64,000 bases of DNA from Panorpa germanica (lineage: Eukaryota > Arthropoda > Insecta > Mecoptera > Panorpidae): positions 15,387,807-15,451,806 of the forward strand of contig OY783206.1 in NCBI GenBank assembly GCA_963678705.1, in the 5' to 3' direction. A program made the translations under genes and the position numbers. Within the stretch, counting starts at the first letter, position 1; every line of letters begins with the position of its first letter. The notes under the pieces are model-generated. The model did no database searches, was not told where the DNA came from, and was given only the letters and a program-made list of their open reading frames with translations. Shown piece after piece: positions 26,587-39,849 of this stretch.

Positions 26587-29500
26587 ATGTCTAGTACATT
26601 GTTTTTTTGTAGCTATAAGATTTCACAAGTAACAGCTATTTTTTTTTAAATATTTTCTGATTCTCAGTCAATTTTATATGGAGAATGTTCAAAATAGCGT
26701 AAATCGCATTATTTTTTCTCAATTCGTCGTTTTAGCACTATTTCAACTTTCTGTGATAAAAACTGTAAAAGTTATGGGATTTTCTTCAAATTTTTTTTGG
26801 ATTTTCGCTCATAACTCGAATACGCTTCAAAAGCAATGTGAGCTATAGGCCTAAATCTATGTAAGGAGGCGGTATTCGCACATGTCTAGTACATTGTTTT
26901 TTTGTAGCTATAAGGTTTCACAAGTAACAACGATTTTTTTAAAATATTTTCTGATTCTCAGTCAATTTTATAAAGAGAATGTTCAAAATAGCGTGAATCG
27001 CATTATTTTTTCTCAATTCGTCGTTTTGGCACTATATCAACTTTCTGTGATAAAAACTGTAAAAGTTATGGGATTTTCTTCAAATTTTTTTTGGATTTTT
27101 GCTCATAACTCGAATACGCTTCAATAGCAATGTGAACTATAGGCCTAAATCTATGTAAGGAGGCGGTATTCGCACATGTCTAGTACATTGTTTTTTTGTA
27201 GCTATAAGATTTCACAAGTAACAGCGATTTTTTTTAAAAATATTTTCTGATTCTCAGTCAATTTTATATGGAGAATGTTCAAAATAGCGTAAATCGCATT
27301 ATTTTTTCTCAATTCGTCGTTTTAGCACTATTTCAACTTTCTGTGATAGAAACTGTAAAAGTTATGGGATTTTCATCAAATTTTTTTTGGATTTTTGCTC
27401 ATAACTCGAATACGCTTCAATAGCAATGTGAACTATAGGCCTAAATCTATGTAAGGAGGCGGTATTCGCACATGTCTAGTACATTGTTTTTTTGTAGCTA
27501 TAAGATTTCACAAGTAACAGCGATTTTTTTAAAAATATTTTCTGATTCTCAGTCAATTTTATATGGAGAATGTTCAAAATAGCGTAAATCGCATTATTTT
27601 TTCTCAATTCGTCGTTTTAGCACTATTTCAACTTTCTGTGATAAAAACTGTAAAAGTTATGGGATTTTCTTCAAATTTTTTTTGGATTTTTGCTCATAAC
27701 TCGAATACGCTTCAATAGCAATGTGAACTATAGGCCTAAATCTATGTAAGGAGGCGGTATTCGCACATGTCTAGTACATTGTTTTTTTGTAGCTATAAGA
27801 TTTCACAAGTAACAGCTATTTTTTTTAAATATTTTCTGATTCTCAGTCAATTTTATATGGAGAATGTTCAAAATAGCGTAAATCGCATTATTTTTTCTCA
27901 ATTCGTCGTTTTAGCACTATTTCAACTTTCTGTGATAAAAACTGTAAAAGTTATGGGATTTTCTTCAAATTTTTTTTGGATTTTCGCTCATAACTCGAAT
28001 ACGCTTCAAAAGCAATGTGAGCTATAGGCCTAAATCTATGTAAGGAGGCGGTATTCGCACATGTCTAGTACATTGTTTTTTTGTAGCTATAAGATTTCAC
28101 AAGTAACAACGATTTTTTAAAAATATTTTCTGATTCTCAGTCAATTTTATATAGAGAATGTTCAAAATAGCGTAAATCGCATTATTTTTTCTCAATTCGT
28201 CGTTTTGGCACTATATCAACTTTCTGTGATAAAAACTGTAAAAGTTATGGGATTTTCTTCAAATTTTCTTTGGATTTTTGCTCATAACTCGAATACGCTT
28301 CAATAGCAATGTGAACTATAGGCCTAAATCTATGTAAGGAGGCGGTATTCGCACATGTCTAGTACATTGTCTTTTTGTAGCTATAAGATTTCACAAGTAA
28401 CAGCGATTTTTTTAAAAATATTTTCTGATTCTCAGTCAATTTTATATGGAGAATGTTCAAAATAGCGTAAATCGCATTATTTTTTTCTGAATTCGTCGTT
28501 TTAGCACTATTTCAACTTTCTGTGATAAAAACTGTAAAAGTTATGGGATTTTTTTTAAATTTTTTTTGGATTTTTGCTCATAACTCGAATACGCTTCAAT
28601 AGCAATGTGAACTATAGGCCTAAATCTATGTAAGGAGGCGGTATTCGCACATGTCTAGTACATTGTTTTTTTGTAGCTATAAGATTTCACAAGTAACAGC
28701 GATTTTTTTAAAAATGTTTTCTGATTCTCAGTCAATTTTATATGGAGAATGTTCAAAATAGCGTAAATCGCATTATTTTTTCTCAATTCGTCGTTTTAGC
28801 ACTATTTCAACTTTCTGTGATAAAAACTGTAAAAGTTATGGGATTTTCTTCAAATTTTTTTTGGATTTTTGCTCATAACTCGAATACGCTTCAATAGCAA
28901 TGTAAACTATAGGCCTAAATCTATGTAAGGAGGCGGTATTCGCACATGTCTAGTACATTTTTTTTTTGTAGCTGTAAGATTTCACAAGTAACAGCGATTT
29001 TTTTAAAAAATATTTTCTGATTCTCAGTCAATTTTATATGGAGAATGTTCAAAATAGCGTAAATCGCATTATTTTTTCTCAATTCGTCGTTTTAGCACTA
29101 TTTAAACTTTCTGTGATAAAAACTGTAAAAGTTATGAGATTTTCTTCAAATTTTCTTTGGATTTTTGCTCATAACTCGAATACGCTTCAATAGCAATGTG
29201 AACTATAGGCCTAAATCTATGTAAGTAGTCGGTATTCGCACATGTCTAGTACATTGTTTTTTTGTAGCTATAAGATTTCACAAGTAACAGCTATTTTTTT
29301 TTAAATATTTTCTGATTCTCAGTCAATTTTATATGGAGAATGTTCAAAATAGCGTAAATCGCATTATTTTTTCTCAATTCGTCGTTTTAGCACTATTTCA
29401 ACTTTCTGTGATAAAAACTGTAAAAGTTATGGGATTTTCTTCAAATTTTTTTTGGATTTTCGCTCATAACTCGAATACGCTTCAAAAGCAATGTGAGCTA

Positions 29501-31897
29501 TAGGCCTAAATCTATGTAAGGAGGCGGTATTCGCACATGTCTAGTACATTGTTTTTTTGTAGCTATAAGATTTCACAAGTAACAACGATTTTTTTAAAAT
29601 ATTTTCTGATTCTCAGTCAATTTTATAAAGAGAATGTTCAAAATAGCGTGAATCGCATTATTTTTTCTCAATTCGTCGTTTTGGCACTATATCAACTTTC
29701 TGTGATAAAAACTGTAAAAGTTATGGGATTTTCTTCAAATTTTTTTTGGATTTTTGCTCATAACTCGAATACGCTTCAATAGCAATGTGAACTATAGGCC
29801 TAAATCTATGTAAGGAGGCGGTATTCGCACATGTCTAGTACATTGTTTTTTTGTAGCTATAAGATTTCACAAGTAACAGCGATTTTTTTTAAAAATATTT
29901 TCTGATTCTCAGTCAATTTTATATGGAGAATGTTCAAAATAGCGTAAATCGCATTATTTTTTCTCAATTCGTCGTTTTAGCACTATTTCAACTTTCTGTG
30001 ATAGAAACTGTAAAAGTTATGGGATTTTCATCAAATTTTTTTTGGATTTTTGCTCATAACTCGAATACGCTTCAATAGCAATGTGAACTATAGGCCTAAA
30101 TCTATGTAAGGAGGCGGTATTCGCACATGTCTAGTACATTGTTTTTTTGTAGCTATAAGATTTCACAAGTAACAGCGATTTTTTTAAAAATATTTTCTGA
30201 TTCTCAGTCAATTTTATATGGAGAATGTTCAAAATAGCGTAAATCGCATTATTTTTTCTCAATTCGTCGTTTTAGCACTATTTCAACTTTCTGTGATAAA
30301 AACTGTAAAAGTTATGGGATTTTCTTCAAATTTTTTTTGGATTTTTGCTCATAACTCGAATACGCTTCAATAGCAATGTGAACTATAGGCCTAAATCTAT
30401 GTAAGGAGGCGGTATTCGCACATGTCTAGTACATTGTTTTTTTGTAGCTATAAGATTTCACAAGTAACAGCTATTTTTTTTTAAATATTTTCTGATTCTC
30501 AGTCAATTTTATATGGAGAATGTTCAAAATAGCGTAAATCGCATTATTTTTTCTCAATTCGTCGTTTTAGCACTATTTCAACTTTCTGTGATAAAAACTG
30601 TAAAAGTTATGGGATTTTCTTCAAATTTTTTTTGGATTTTCGCTCATAACTCGAATACGCTTCAAAAGCAATGTGAGCTATAGGCCTAAATCTATGTAAG
30701 GAGGCGGTATTCGCACATGTCTAGTACATTGTTTTTTTGTAGCTATAAGATTTCACAAGTAACAACGATTTTTTTAAAATATTTTCTGATTCTCAGTCAA
30801 TTTTATATAGAGAATGTTCAAAATAGCGTAAATCGCATTATTTTTTCTCAATTCGTCGTTTTGGCACTATATCAACTTTCTGTGATAAAAACTGTAAAAG
30901 TTATGGGATTTTCTTCAAATTTTTTTTGGATTTTTGCTCATAACTCGAATACGCTTCAATAGCAATGTGAACTATAGGCCTAAATCTATGTAAGGAGGCG
31001 GTATTCGCACATGTCTAGTACATTGTCTTTTTGTAGCTATAAGATTTCACAAGTAACAGCGATTTTTTTAAAAATATTTTCTGATTCTCAGTCAATTTTA
31101 TATGGAGAATGTTCAAAATAGCGTAAATCGCATTATTTTGTTCTGAATTCGTCGTTTTAGCACTATTTCAACTTTCTGTGATAAAAACTGTAAAAGTTAT
31201 GGGATTTTTTTTAAATTTTTTTTGGATTTTTGCTCATAACTCGAATACGCTTCAATAGCAATGTGAACTATAGGCCTAAATCTATGTAAGGAGGCGGTAT
31301 TCGCACATGTCTAGTACATTGTTTTTTTGTAGCTATAAGATTTCACAAGTAACAGCGATTTTTTTAAAAATGTTTTCTGATTCTCAGTCAATTTTATATG
31401 GAGAATGTTCAAAATAGCGTAAATCGCATTATTTTTTCTCAATTCGTCGTTTTAGCACTATTTCAACTTTCTGTGATAAAAACTGTAAAAGTTATGGGAT
31501 TTTCTTCAAATTTTTTTTGGATTTTTGCTCATAACTCGAATACGCTTCAATAGCAATGTAAACTATAGGCCTAAATCTATGTAAGGAGGCGGTATTCGCA
31601 CATGTCTAGTACATTTTTTTTTTGTAGCTGTAAGATTTCACAAGTAACAGCGATTTTTTTAAAAAATATTTTCTGATTCTCAGTCAATTTTATATGGAGA
31701 ATGTTCAAAATAGCGTAAATCGCATTATTTTTTCTCAATTCGTCGTTTTAGCACTATTTAAACTTTCTGTGATAAAAACTGTAAAAGTTATGGGATTTTC
31801 TTCAAATTTTCTTTGGATTTTTGCTCATAACTCGAATACGCTTCAATAGCAATGTGAACTATAGGCCTAAATCTATGTAAGTAGTCGGTATTCGCAC
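26587..31897. repeat. Tandem 9-monomer duplication in satellite (2655 bp)
   Basis: Block 26587-29242 and block 29242-31897 carry the same private variants 2655 bases apart: GATAGAAACTG (27346/30001), ACATTGTCTTTTTG (28366/31021), TTCTGAATTCG (about 28486/31141), AAAAATGTTTTCTG (28712/31367) and GTAAGTAGTCGG (29222/31877). Confidence 0.9.
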
Positions 31898-34800
31898 ATG
31901 TCTAGTACATTGTTTTTTTGTAGCTATAAGATTTCACAAGTAACAGCAATTTTTTTAAAAATATTTTCTGATTCTCAGTCAATTTTATATGGAGAATGTT
32001 CAAAATAGCGTAAATCGCATTATTTTTTCTCAATTCGTCGTTTTAGCACTATTTCAACTTTCTGTGATAAAAACTGTAAAAGTTATGGGATTTTCATCAA
32101 ATTTTTTTTGGATTTTTGCTCATAACTCGAATACGCTTCAATAGCAATGTAAACTATAGGCCTAAATCTATGTAAGGAGGCGGTATTCGCACATGTCTAG
32201 TACATTGTTTTTTTGTAGCTATAAGATTTCACAAGTAACAGCGACTTTTTTAAAAATATTTTCTGATTCTTAGTCAATTTTATATGGAGAATGTTCAAAA
32301 TAGCGTAAATCGCATTATTTTTTCTCAATTCGTCGTTTTAGCACTATTTCAACTTTCTGTGATAAAACTGTAAGAGTTATGGGATTTTCATCAATTTTTT
32401 TTTGGATTTTTGCTCATAACTCGAATACGCTTCAATAGCAATGTGAACTATAGGCCTAAATCTATGTAAGGAGGCGGTATTCGCACATGTCTAGTACATT
32501 GTTTTTTTGTAGCTATAAGATTTCACAAGTAACAGCGATTTTTTTAAAAATATTTTCTGATTCTCAGTCAATTTTATATGGAGAATGTTCAAAATAGCGT
32601 AAATCGCATTATTTTTTCTCAATTCTTAGTTTTATCACTATTTCGACTTTCTGTGATAAAAACTGTAAAAGTTATGGGATTTTCTTCAAATTTTTTTTGG
32701 ATTTTTGCTCATAACTCGAATACGCTTCAATAGCAATGTGAACTATAGGCCTAAATCTATGTAAGGAGGCGGTATTCACACATGTCTAGTACATTGTTTT
32801 TTTGTAGCTATAAGATTTCACAAGTAACAGCGATTTTTTTAAAAATATTTTCTGATTCTTAGTCAATTTTATATGGAGAATGTTCAAAATAGCGTAAATC
32901 GCATTATTTTTTCTCAATTCGTCGTTTTAGCACTATTTCAACTTTCTGTGATAAAAACTGTAAGAGTTATGGGATTTTCATCAATTTTTTTTTGGATTTT
33001 TGCTCATAACTCGAATACGCTTCAATAGCAATGTGAACTATAGGCCTAAATCTATGTAAGGAGGCGGAATTCGCACATGTCTAGTACATTGTTTTTTTGT
33101 AGCTATAAGATTTCACAAGTAACAGCGATTTTTTTAAAAATATTTTCTGATTCTCAGTCAATTTTATATGGAGAATGTTCAAAATAGCGTAAATCGCATT
33201 ATTTTTCTCAATTCGTCGTTTTAGCACTATTTCAACTTTTTGTGATAGAAACTGTAAGAGTTATGGGATTTTCATCAAATTTTTTTTGGATTTTTGCTCA
33301 TAACTCGAATACGCTTCAATAGCAATGTGAACTATAGGCCTAAATCTATGTAAGGAGGCGGTATTCGCACATGTCTAGTACATTGTTTTTGTATGTATAA
33401 GATTTCACAAGTAACAGCGATTTTTTTTTAAATATTTTCTGATTCTCAGTCAATTTTATATGGAGAATGTTCAAAATAGTGTAAATCGCATTATTTTTTC
33501 ACAATTCGTCGTTTTAGCACAATTTCAACTTTCTGTGATAAAAACTGTAAAAGTTATGGGATTTTCTTCAAATTTTTTTGGATTTTTGCTCATAACTCGA
33601 ATACGCTTCAATAGCAATGTAAACTATAGGCCTAAATCTATGTGAGGAGGCGGTATTCGCACATGTCTAGTACATTGTTTTTTTGTAGCTATAAGGTTTC
33701 ACAAGTAACAGCGATTTTTTTAAAAATATTTTCTGATTCTCAGTCAATTTTATATGGAGAATGTTCAAAATAGCGTAAATCGCATTATCTTTTCTCAATT
33801 CGTCGTTTTAGCACTATTTCAACTTTCTGTGATAAAAACTGTAAAAGTTATGGGATTTTCTTCAAATTTTTTTTGGATTTTTGCTCATAACTCGAATACG
33901 CTTCAATAGCAATGTGAACTATAGGCTTAAATCTATGTAAGGAGGCGGTATTCGCACATGTCTAGTACATTGTTTTTTTGTAACTATAAGATTTCACAAG
34001 TAACAGCGATTTTTTTAAAAATATTTTCTGATTCTTAGTCAATTTTATATGGAGAATGTTCAAAATAGCGTAAATCGCATTATTTTTTCTCAATTCGTCG
34101 TTTTAGCACTATTTCAACTTTCTGTGATAAAAACTGTAAGAGTAATGGGATTTTCATCAAATTTTTTTTGGATTTTTGCTCATAACTCGAATACGCTTCA
34201 ATAGCAATGTGAACTATAGGCCTAAATCTATGTAAGGAGGCGGTATTCGCACATGTCTAGTACATTGTTTTTTTGTAGCTATAAGATTTCACAAGTAACA
34301 GCGATTTTTTTAAAAATATTTTCTGATTCTCAGTCAATTTTATATGGAGAATGTTCAAAATAGCGTAAATCTCATTATTTTTTCTCAATTCGTCGTTTTA
34401 GCACTATTTCAACTTTCTGTGATAAAAACTGTAAAAGTTATGGGATTTTCTTCAAATTTTTTTTGGATTTTTGCTCATAACTCGAATACGCTTCAATAGC
34501 AATGTGAACTATAGGCCTAAATCTATGTAAGGAGGCGGTATTCGCACATGTCTAGTACATTGTTTTTTTGTAGCTATAAGATTTCACAAGTAACAGTTTT
34601 TTTTTTTTAAATATTTTCTGATTCTCAGTCAATTTTATATGGAGAATGTTCAAAATAGCGTAAATCGCATTATTTTTTCTCAATTCGTCGTTTTAGCACT
34701 ATTTCAACTTTCTGTGATAAAAACTGTAAAAGTTATGGGATTTTCTTCAAATTTTTTTTGGATTTTCGCTCATAACTCGAATACGCTTCAAAAGCAATGT

Positions 34801-37800
34801 GAGCTATAGGCCTAAATCTATGTAAGGAGGCGGTATTCGCACATGTCTAGTACATTGTTTTTTTGTAGCTATAAGATTTCACAAGTAACAACGATTTTTT
34901 TAAAATATTTTCTGATTCTCAGTCAATTTTATATAGAGAATGTTCAAAATAGCGTAAATCGCATTATTTTTTCTCAATTCGTCGTTTTGGCACTATATCA
35001 ACTTTCTGTGATAAAAACTGTAAAAGTTATGGGATTTTCTTCAAATTTTTTTTGGATTTTTGCTCATAACTCGAATACGCTTCAATAGCAATGTGAACTA
35101 TAGGCCTAAATCTATGTAAGGAGGCGGTATTCGCACATGTCTAGTACATTGTTTTTTTGTAGCTATAAGATTTCACAAGTAACAGCGATTTTTTTAAAAA
35201 TATTTTCTGATTCTCAGTCAATTTTATATGGAGAATGTTCAAAATAGCGTAAATCGCATTATTTTTTTCTGAATTCGTCGTTTTAGCACTATTTCAACTT
35301 TCTGTGATAAAAACTGTAAAAGTTATGGGATTTTTTTAAAATTTTTTTTGGATTTTTGCTCATAACTCGAATACGCTTCAATAGCAATGTGAACTATAGG
35401 CCTAAATCTATGTAAGGAGGCGGTATTCGCACATGTCTAGTACATTGTTTTTTTGTAGCTATAAGATTTCACAAGTAACAGCGATTTTTTTAAAAATGTT
35501 TTCTGATTCTCAGTCAATTTTATATGGAGAATGTTCAAAATAGCGTAAATCGCATTATTTTTTCTCAATTCGTCGTTTTAGCACTATTTCAACTTTCTGT
35601 GATAAAAACTGTAAAAGTTATGGGATTTTCTTCAAATTTTTTTGGATTTTTGCTCATAACTCGAATACGCTTCAATAGCAATGTAAACTATAGGCCTAAA
35701 TCTATGTAAGGAGGCGGTATTCGCACATGTCTAGTACATTTTTTTTTTGTAGCTGTAAGATTTCACAAGTAACAGCGATTTTTTTAAAAAATATTTTCTG
35801 ATTCTCAGTCAATTTTATATGGAGAATGTTCAAAATAGCGTAAATCGCATTATTTTTTCTCAATTCGTCGTTTTAGCACTATTTAAACTTTCTGTGATAA
35901 AAACTGTAAAAGTTATGGGATTTTCTTCAAATTTTCTTTGGATTTTTGCTCATAACTCGAATACGCTTCAATAGCAATGTGAACTATAGGCCTAAATCTA
36001 TGTAAGTAGTCGGTATTCGCACATGTCTAGTACATTGTTTTTTTGTAGCTATAAGATTTCACAAGTAACAGCAATTTTTTTAAAAATATTTTCTGATTCT
36101 CAGTCAATTTTATATGGAGAATGTTCAAAATAGCGTAAATCGCATTATTTTTTCTCAATTCGTCGTTTTAGCACTATTTCAATTTTCTGTGATAAAAACT
36201 GTAAAAGTTATGGGATTTTCATCAAATTTTTTTTGGATTTTTGCTCATAACTCGTATACGCTTCAATAGCAATGTAAACTATAGGCCTAAATCTATGTAA
36301 GGAGGCGGTATTCGCACATGTCTAGTACATTGTTTTTTTGTAGCTATAAGATTTCACAAGTAACAGCGACTTTTTTAAAAATATTTTCTGATTCTTAGTC
36401 AATTTTATATGGAGAATGTTCAAAATAGCGTAAATCGCATTATTTTTTCTCAATTCGTCGTTTTAGCACTATTTCAACTTTCTGTGATAAAACTGTAAGA
36501 GTTATGGGATTTTCATCAATTTTTTTTTGGATTTTTGCTCATAACTCGAATACGCTTCAATAGCAATGTGAACTATAGGCCTAAATCTATGTAAGGAGGC
36601 GGTATTCGCACATGTCTAGTACATTGTTTTTTTGTAGCTATAAGATTTCACAAGTAACAGCGATTTTTTTAAAAATATTTTCTGATTCTCAGTCAATTTT
36701 ATATGGAGAATGTTCAAAATAGCGTAAATCGCATTATTTTTTCTCAATTCTTAGTTTTATCACTATTTCGACTTTCTGTGATAAAAACTGTAAAAGTTAT
36801 GGGATTTTCTTCAAATTTTTTTTGGATTTTTGCTCATAACTCGAATACGCTTCAATAGCAATGTGAACTATAGGCCTAAATCTATGTAAGGAGGCGGTAT
36901 TCACACATGTCTAGTACATTGTTTTTTTGTAGCTATAAGATTTCACAAGTAACAGCGATTTTTTTAAAAATATTTTCTGATTCTTAGTCAATTTTATATG
37001 GAGAATGTTCAAAATAGCGTAAATCGCATTATTTTTTCTCAATTCGTCGTTTTAGCACTATTTCAACTTTCTGTGATAAAAACTGTAAGAGTTATGGGAT
37101 TTTCATCAATTTTTTTTTGGATTTTTGCTCATAACTCGAATACGCTTCAATAGCAATGTGAACTATAGGCCTAAATCTATGTAAGGAGGCGGAATTCGCA
37201 CATGTCTAGTACATTGTTTTTTTGTAGCTATAAGATTTCACAAGTAACAGCGATTTTTTTAAAAATATTTTCTGATTCTCAGTCAATTTTATATGGAGAA
37301 TGTTCAAAATAGCGTAAATCGCATTATTTTTCTCAATTCGTCGTTTTAGCACTATTTCAACTTTTTGTGATAGAAACTGTAAGAGTTATGGGATTTTCAT
37401 CAAATTTTTTTTGGATTTTTGCTCATAACTCGAATACGCTTCAATAGCAATGTGAACTATAGGCCTAAATCTATGTAAGGAGGCGGTATTCGCACATGTC
37501 TAGTACATTGTTTTTGTATGTATAAGATTTCACAAGTAACAGCGATTTTTTTAAAAATATTTTCTGATTCTCAGTCAATTTTATATGGAGAATGTTCAAA
37601 ATAGTGTAAATCGCATTATTTTTTCACAATTCGTCGTTTTAGCACAATTTCAACTTTCTGTGATAAAAACTGTAAAAGTTATGGGATTTTCTTCAAATTT
37701 TTTTGGATTTTTGCTCATAACTCGAATACGCTTCAATAGCAATGTAAACTATAGGCCTAAATCTATGTGAGGAGGCGGTATTCGCACATGTCTAGTACAT

Positions 37801-37830
37801 TGTTTTTTTGTAGCTATAAGGTTTCACAAG
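30420..37830. repeat. 11-monomer segment repeated at 14-monomer spacing
   Basis: 30420-33700 and 34546-37830 match at an offset of about 4126 bases: GTAAGTAGTCGG (31877/36002), CAATTCTTAGTTTTATCAC (about 32621/36746), GGCGGAATTCGC (about 33064/37189) and TTTTTGTATGTATAAG (about 33387/37512). Matching stops at 33.8/37.9 kb. Confidence 0.88.
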
Positions 37831-39849
37831 TAACAGCGATTTTTTTAAAAATATTTTCTGATTCTCAGTCAATTTTATATGGAGAATGTTCAAAATAGCG
37901 TAAATCGCATTATTTTTTCTCAATTCGTCGTTTTAGCACTATTTCAACTTTCTGTGATAAAAACTGTAAAAGTTATGGGATTTTCATCAATTTTTTTTTG
38001 GATTTTTGCTCATAACTCGAATACGCTTCAATAGCAATGTGAACTATAGGCCTAAATCTATGTAAGGAGGCGGTATTCGCACATGTCTAGTACATTGTTT
38101 TTTTGTAGCTATAAGATTTCACTAGTAACAGCGATTTTTTTAAAAATATTTTGTGATTCTCAGTCAATTTTATATGGAGAATGTTCAAAATAGCGTAAAT
38201 CGCATTATTTTTTCTCAATTCGTCGTTTTAGCACTATTTCAACTTTCTGTGATAGAAACTGTAAGAGTTATGGGATTTTCATCAAATTTTTTTTGGATTT
38301 TTGCTCATAACTCGAATACGCTTCAATAGCAATGTGAACTATAGGCCTAAATCTATGTAAGGAGGCGGTATTCGCACATGTCTAGTACATTGTTTTTTTG
38401 TAGGTATAAGATTTCACAAGTAACAGCGATTTTTTTAAAAATATTTTCTGATTCTCAGTCAATTTTATATGGAGAATGTTCAAAATAGCGTAAATCGCAT
38501 TATTTTTTCTCAATTCGTCGTTTTAGCACTATTTCAACTTTCTGTGATAAAAACTGTAAAAGTTATGGGATTTTCTTCAAATTTTTTTTGGATTTTTGCT
38601 CATAACTCGAATACGCTTCAATAGCAATGTGAACTATAGGCCAAAATCTATGTAAGGAGGCGGTATTCGCACATGTCTAGTACATTGTTTTTTTGTAGCT
38701 ATAAGATTTCACAAGTAACAGCGATTTTTTTAAAAATATTTTCTGATTCTCAGTCAATTTTATATGGAGAATGTTCAAAATAGCGTAAATCGCATTATTT
38801 TTTCTCAATTCGTCGTTTTAGGACAATTTCAACTTTCTGTGATAAAAACTGTAAAAGTTATGGGATTTTCTTCAAATTTTTTTTGGATTTTTGCTCATAA
38901 CTCGAATACGCTTCAATAGCAATGTGAACTATAGGCCTAAATCTATGTAAGGAGGCGGTATTCGCACATGTCTAGTACATTGTTTTTTTGTAGCTATAAG
39001 ATTTCACAAGTAACAGCGATTTTTTTAAAAATATTTTCTGATTCTTAGTCAATTTTATATGGAGAATGTTCAAAATAGCGTAAATCGCATTATTTTTTCT
39101 CAATTCGTCGTTTTAGCACTATTTCAACTTTCTGTGATAAAAACTGTAAGAGTTATGGGATTTTCATCAAATTTTTTTTGGATTTTTGCTCATAACTCGA
39201 ATACGCTTCAATAGCAATGTGAACTATAGGCCTAAATCTATGTAAGGAGGCGGTATTCGCACATGTCTAGTACATTGTTTTTTTGTAGCTATAAGATTTC
39301 ACAAGTAACAGCGATTTTTTTAAAAATATTTTCTGATTCTCAGTCAATATTATATGGAGAATGTTCAAAATAGCGTAAATCGCATTATTTTTTCTCAATT
39401 CGTCGTTTTAGCACTATTTCAACTTTCTGTGATAAAAACTGTAAAAGTTATGGGATTTTCTTCAATTTTTTTTTGGATTTTTGCTCATAACTCGAATACG
39501 CTTCAATAGCAATGTGAACTATAGGCCTAAATCTATGTAAGGAGGTGGTATTCGCACATGTCTAGTACATTGTTCTTTTGTAGCTGTAAGATTTCACAAG
39601 TAACAGCGATTTTTTTAAAAATATTTTCTGATTCTTAGTCAATTTTATATGGAGAATGTTCAAAATAGCGTAAATCGCATTATTTTTTCTCAATTCGTCG
39701 TTTTATCACTATTTCGACTTTCTGTGAAAAAAACTGTAAAAGTTATGGGATTTTCATCAAATTTTTTTTGGATTTTTGCTCATAACTCGAATACGCTTAA
39801 ATAGCAATGTGAACTATAGGCCTAAATCTATGTAAGGAGGCGGTATTCG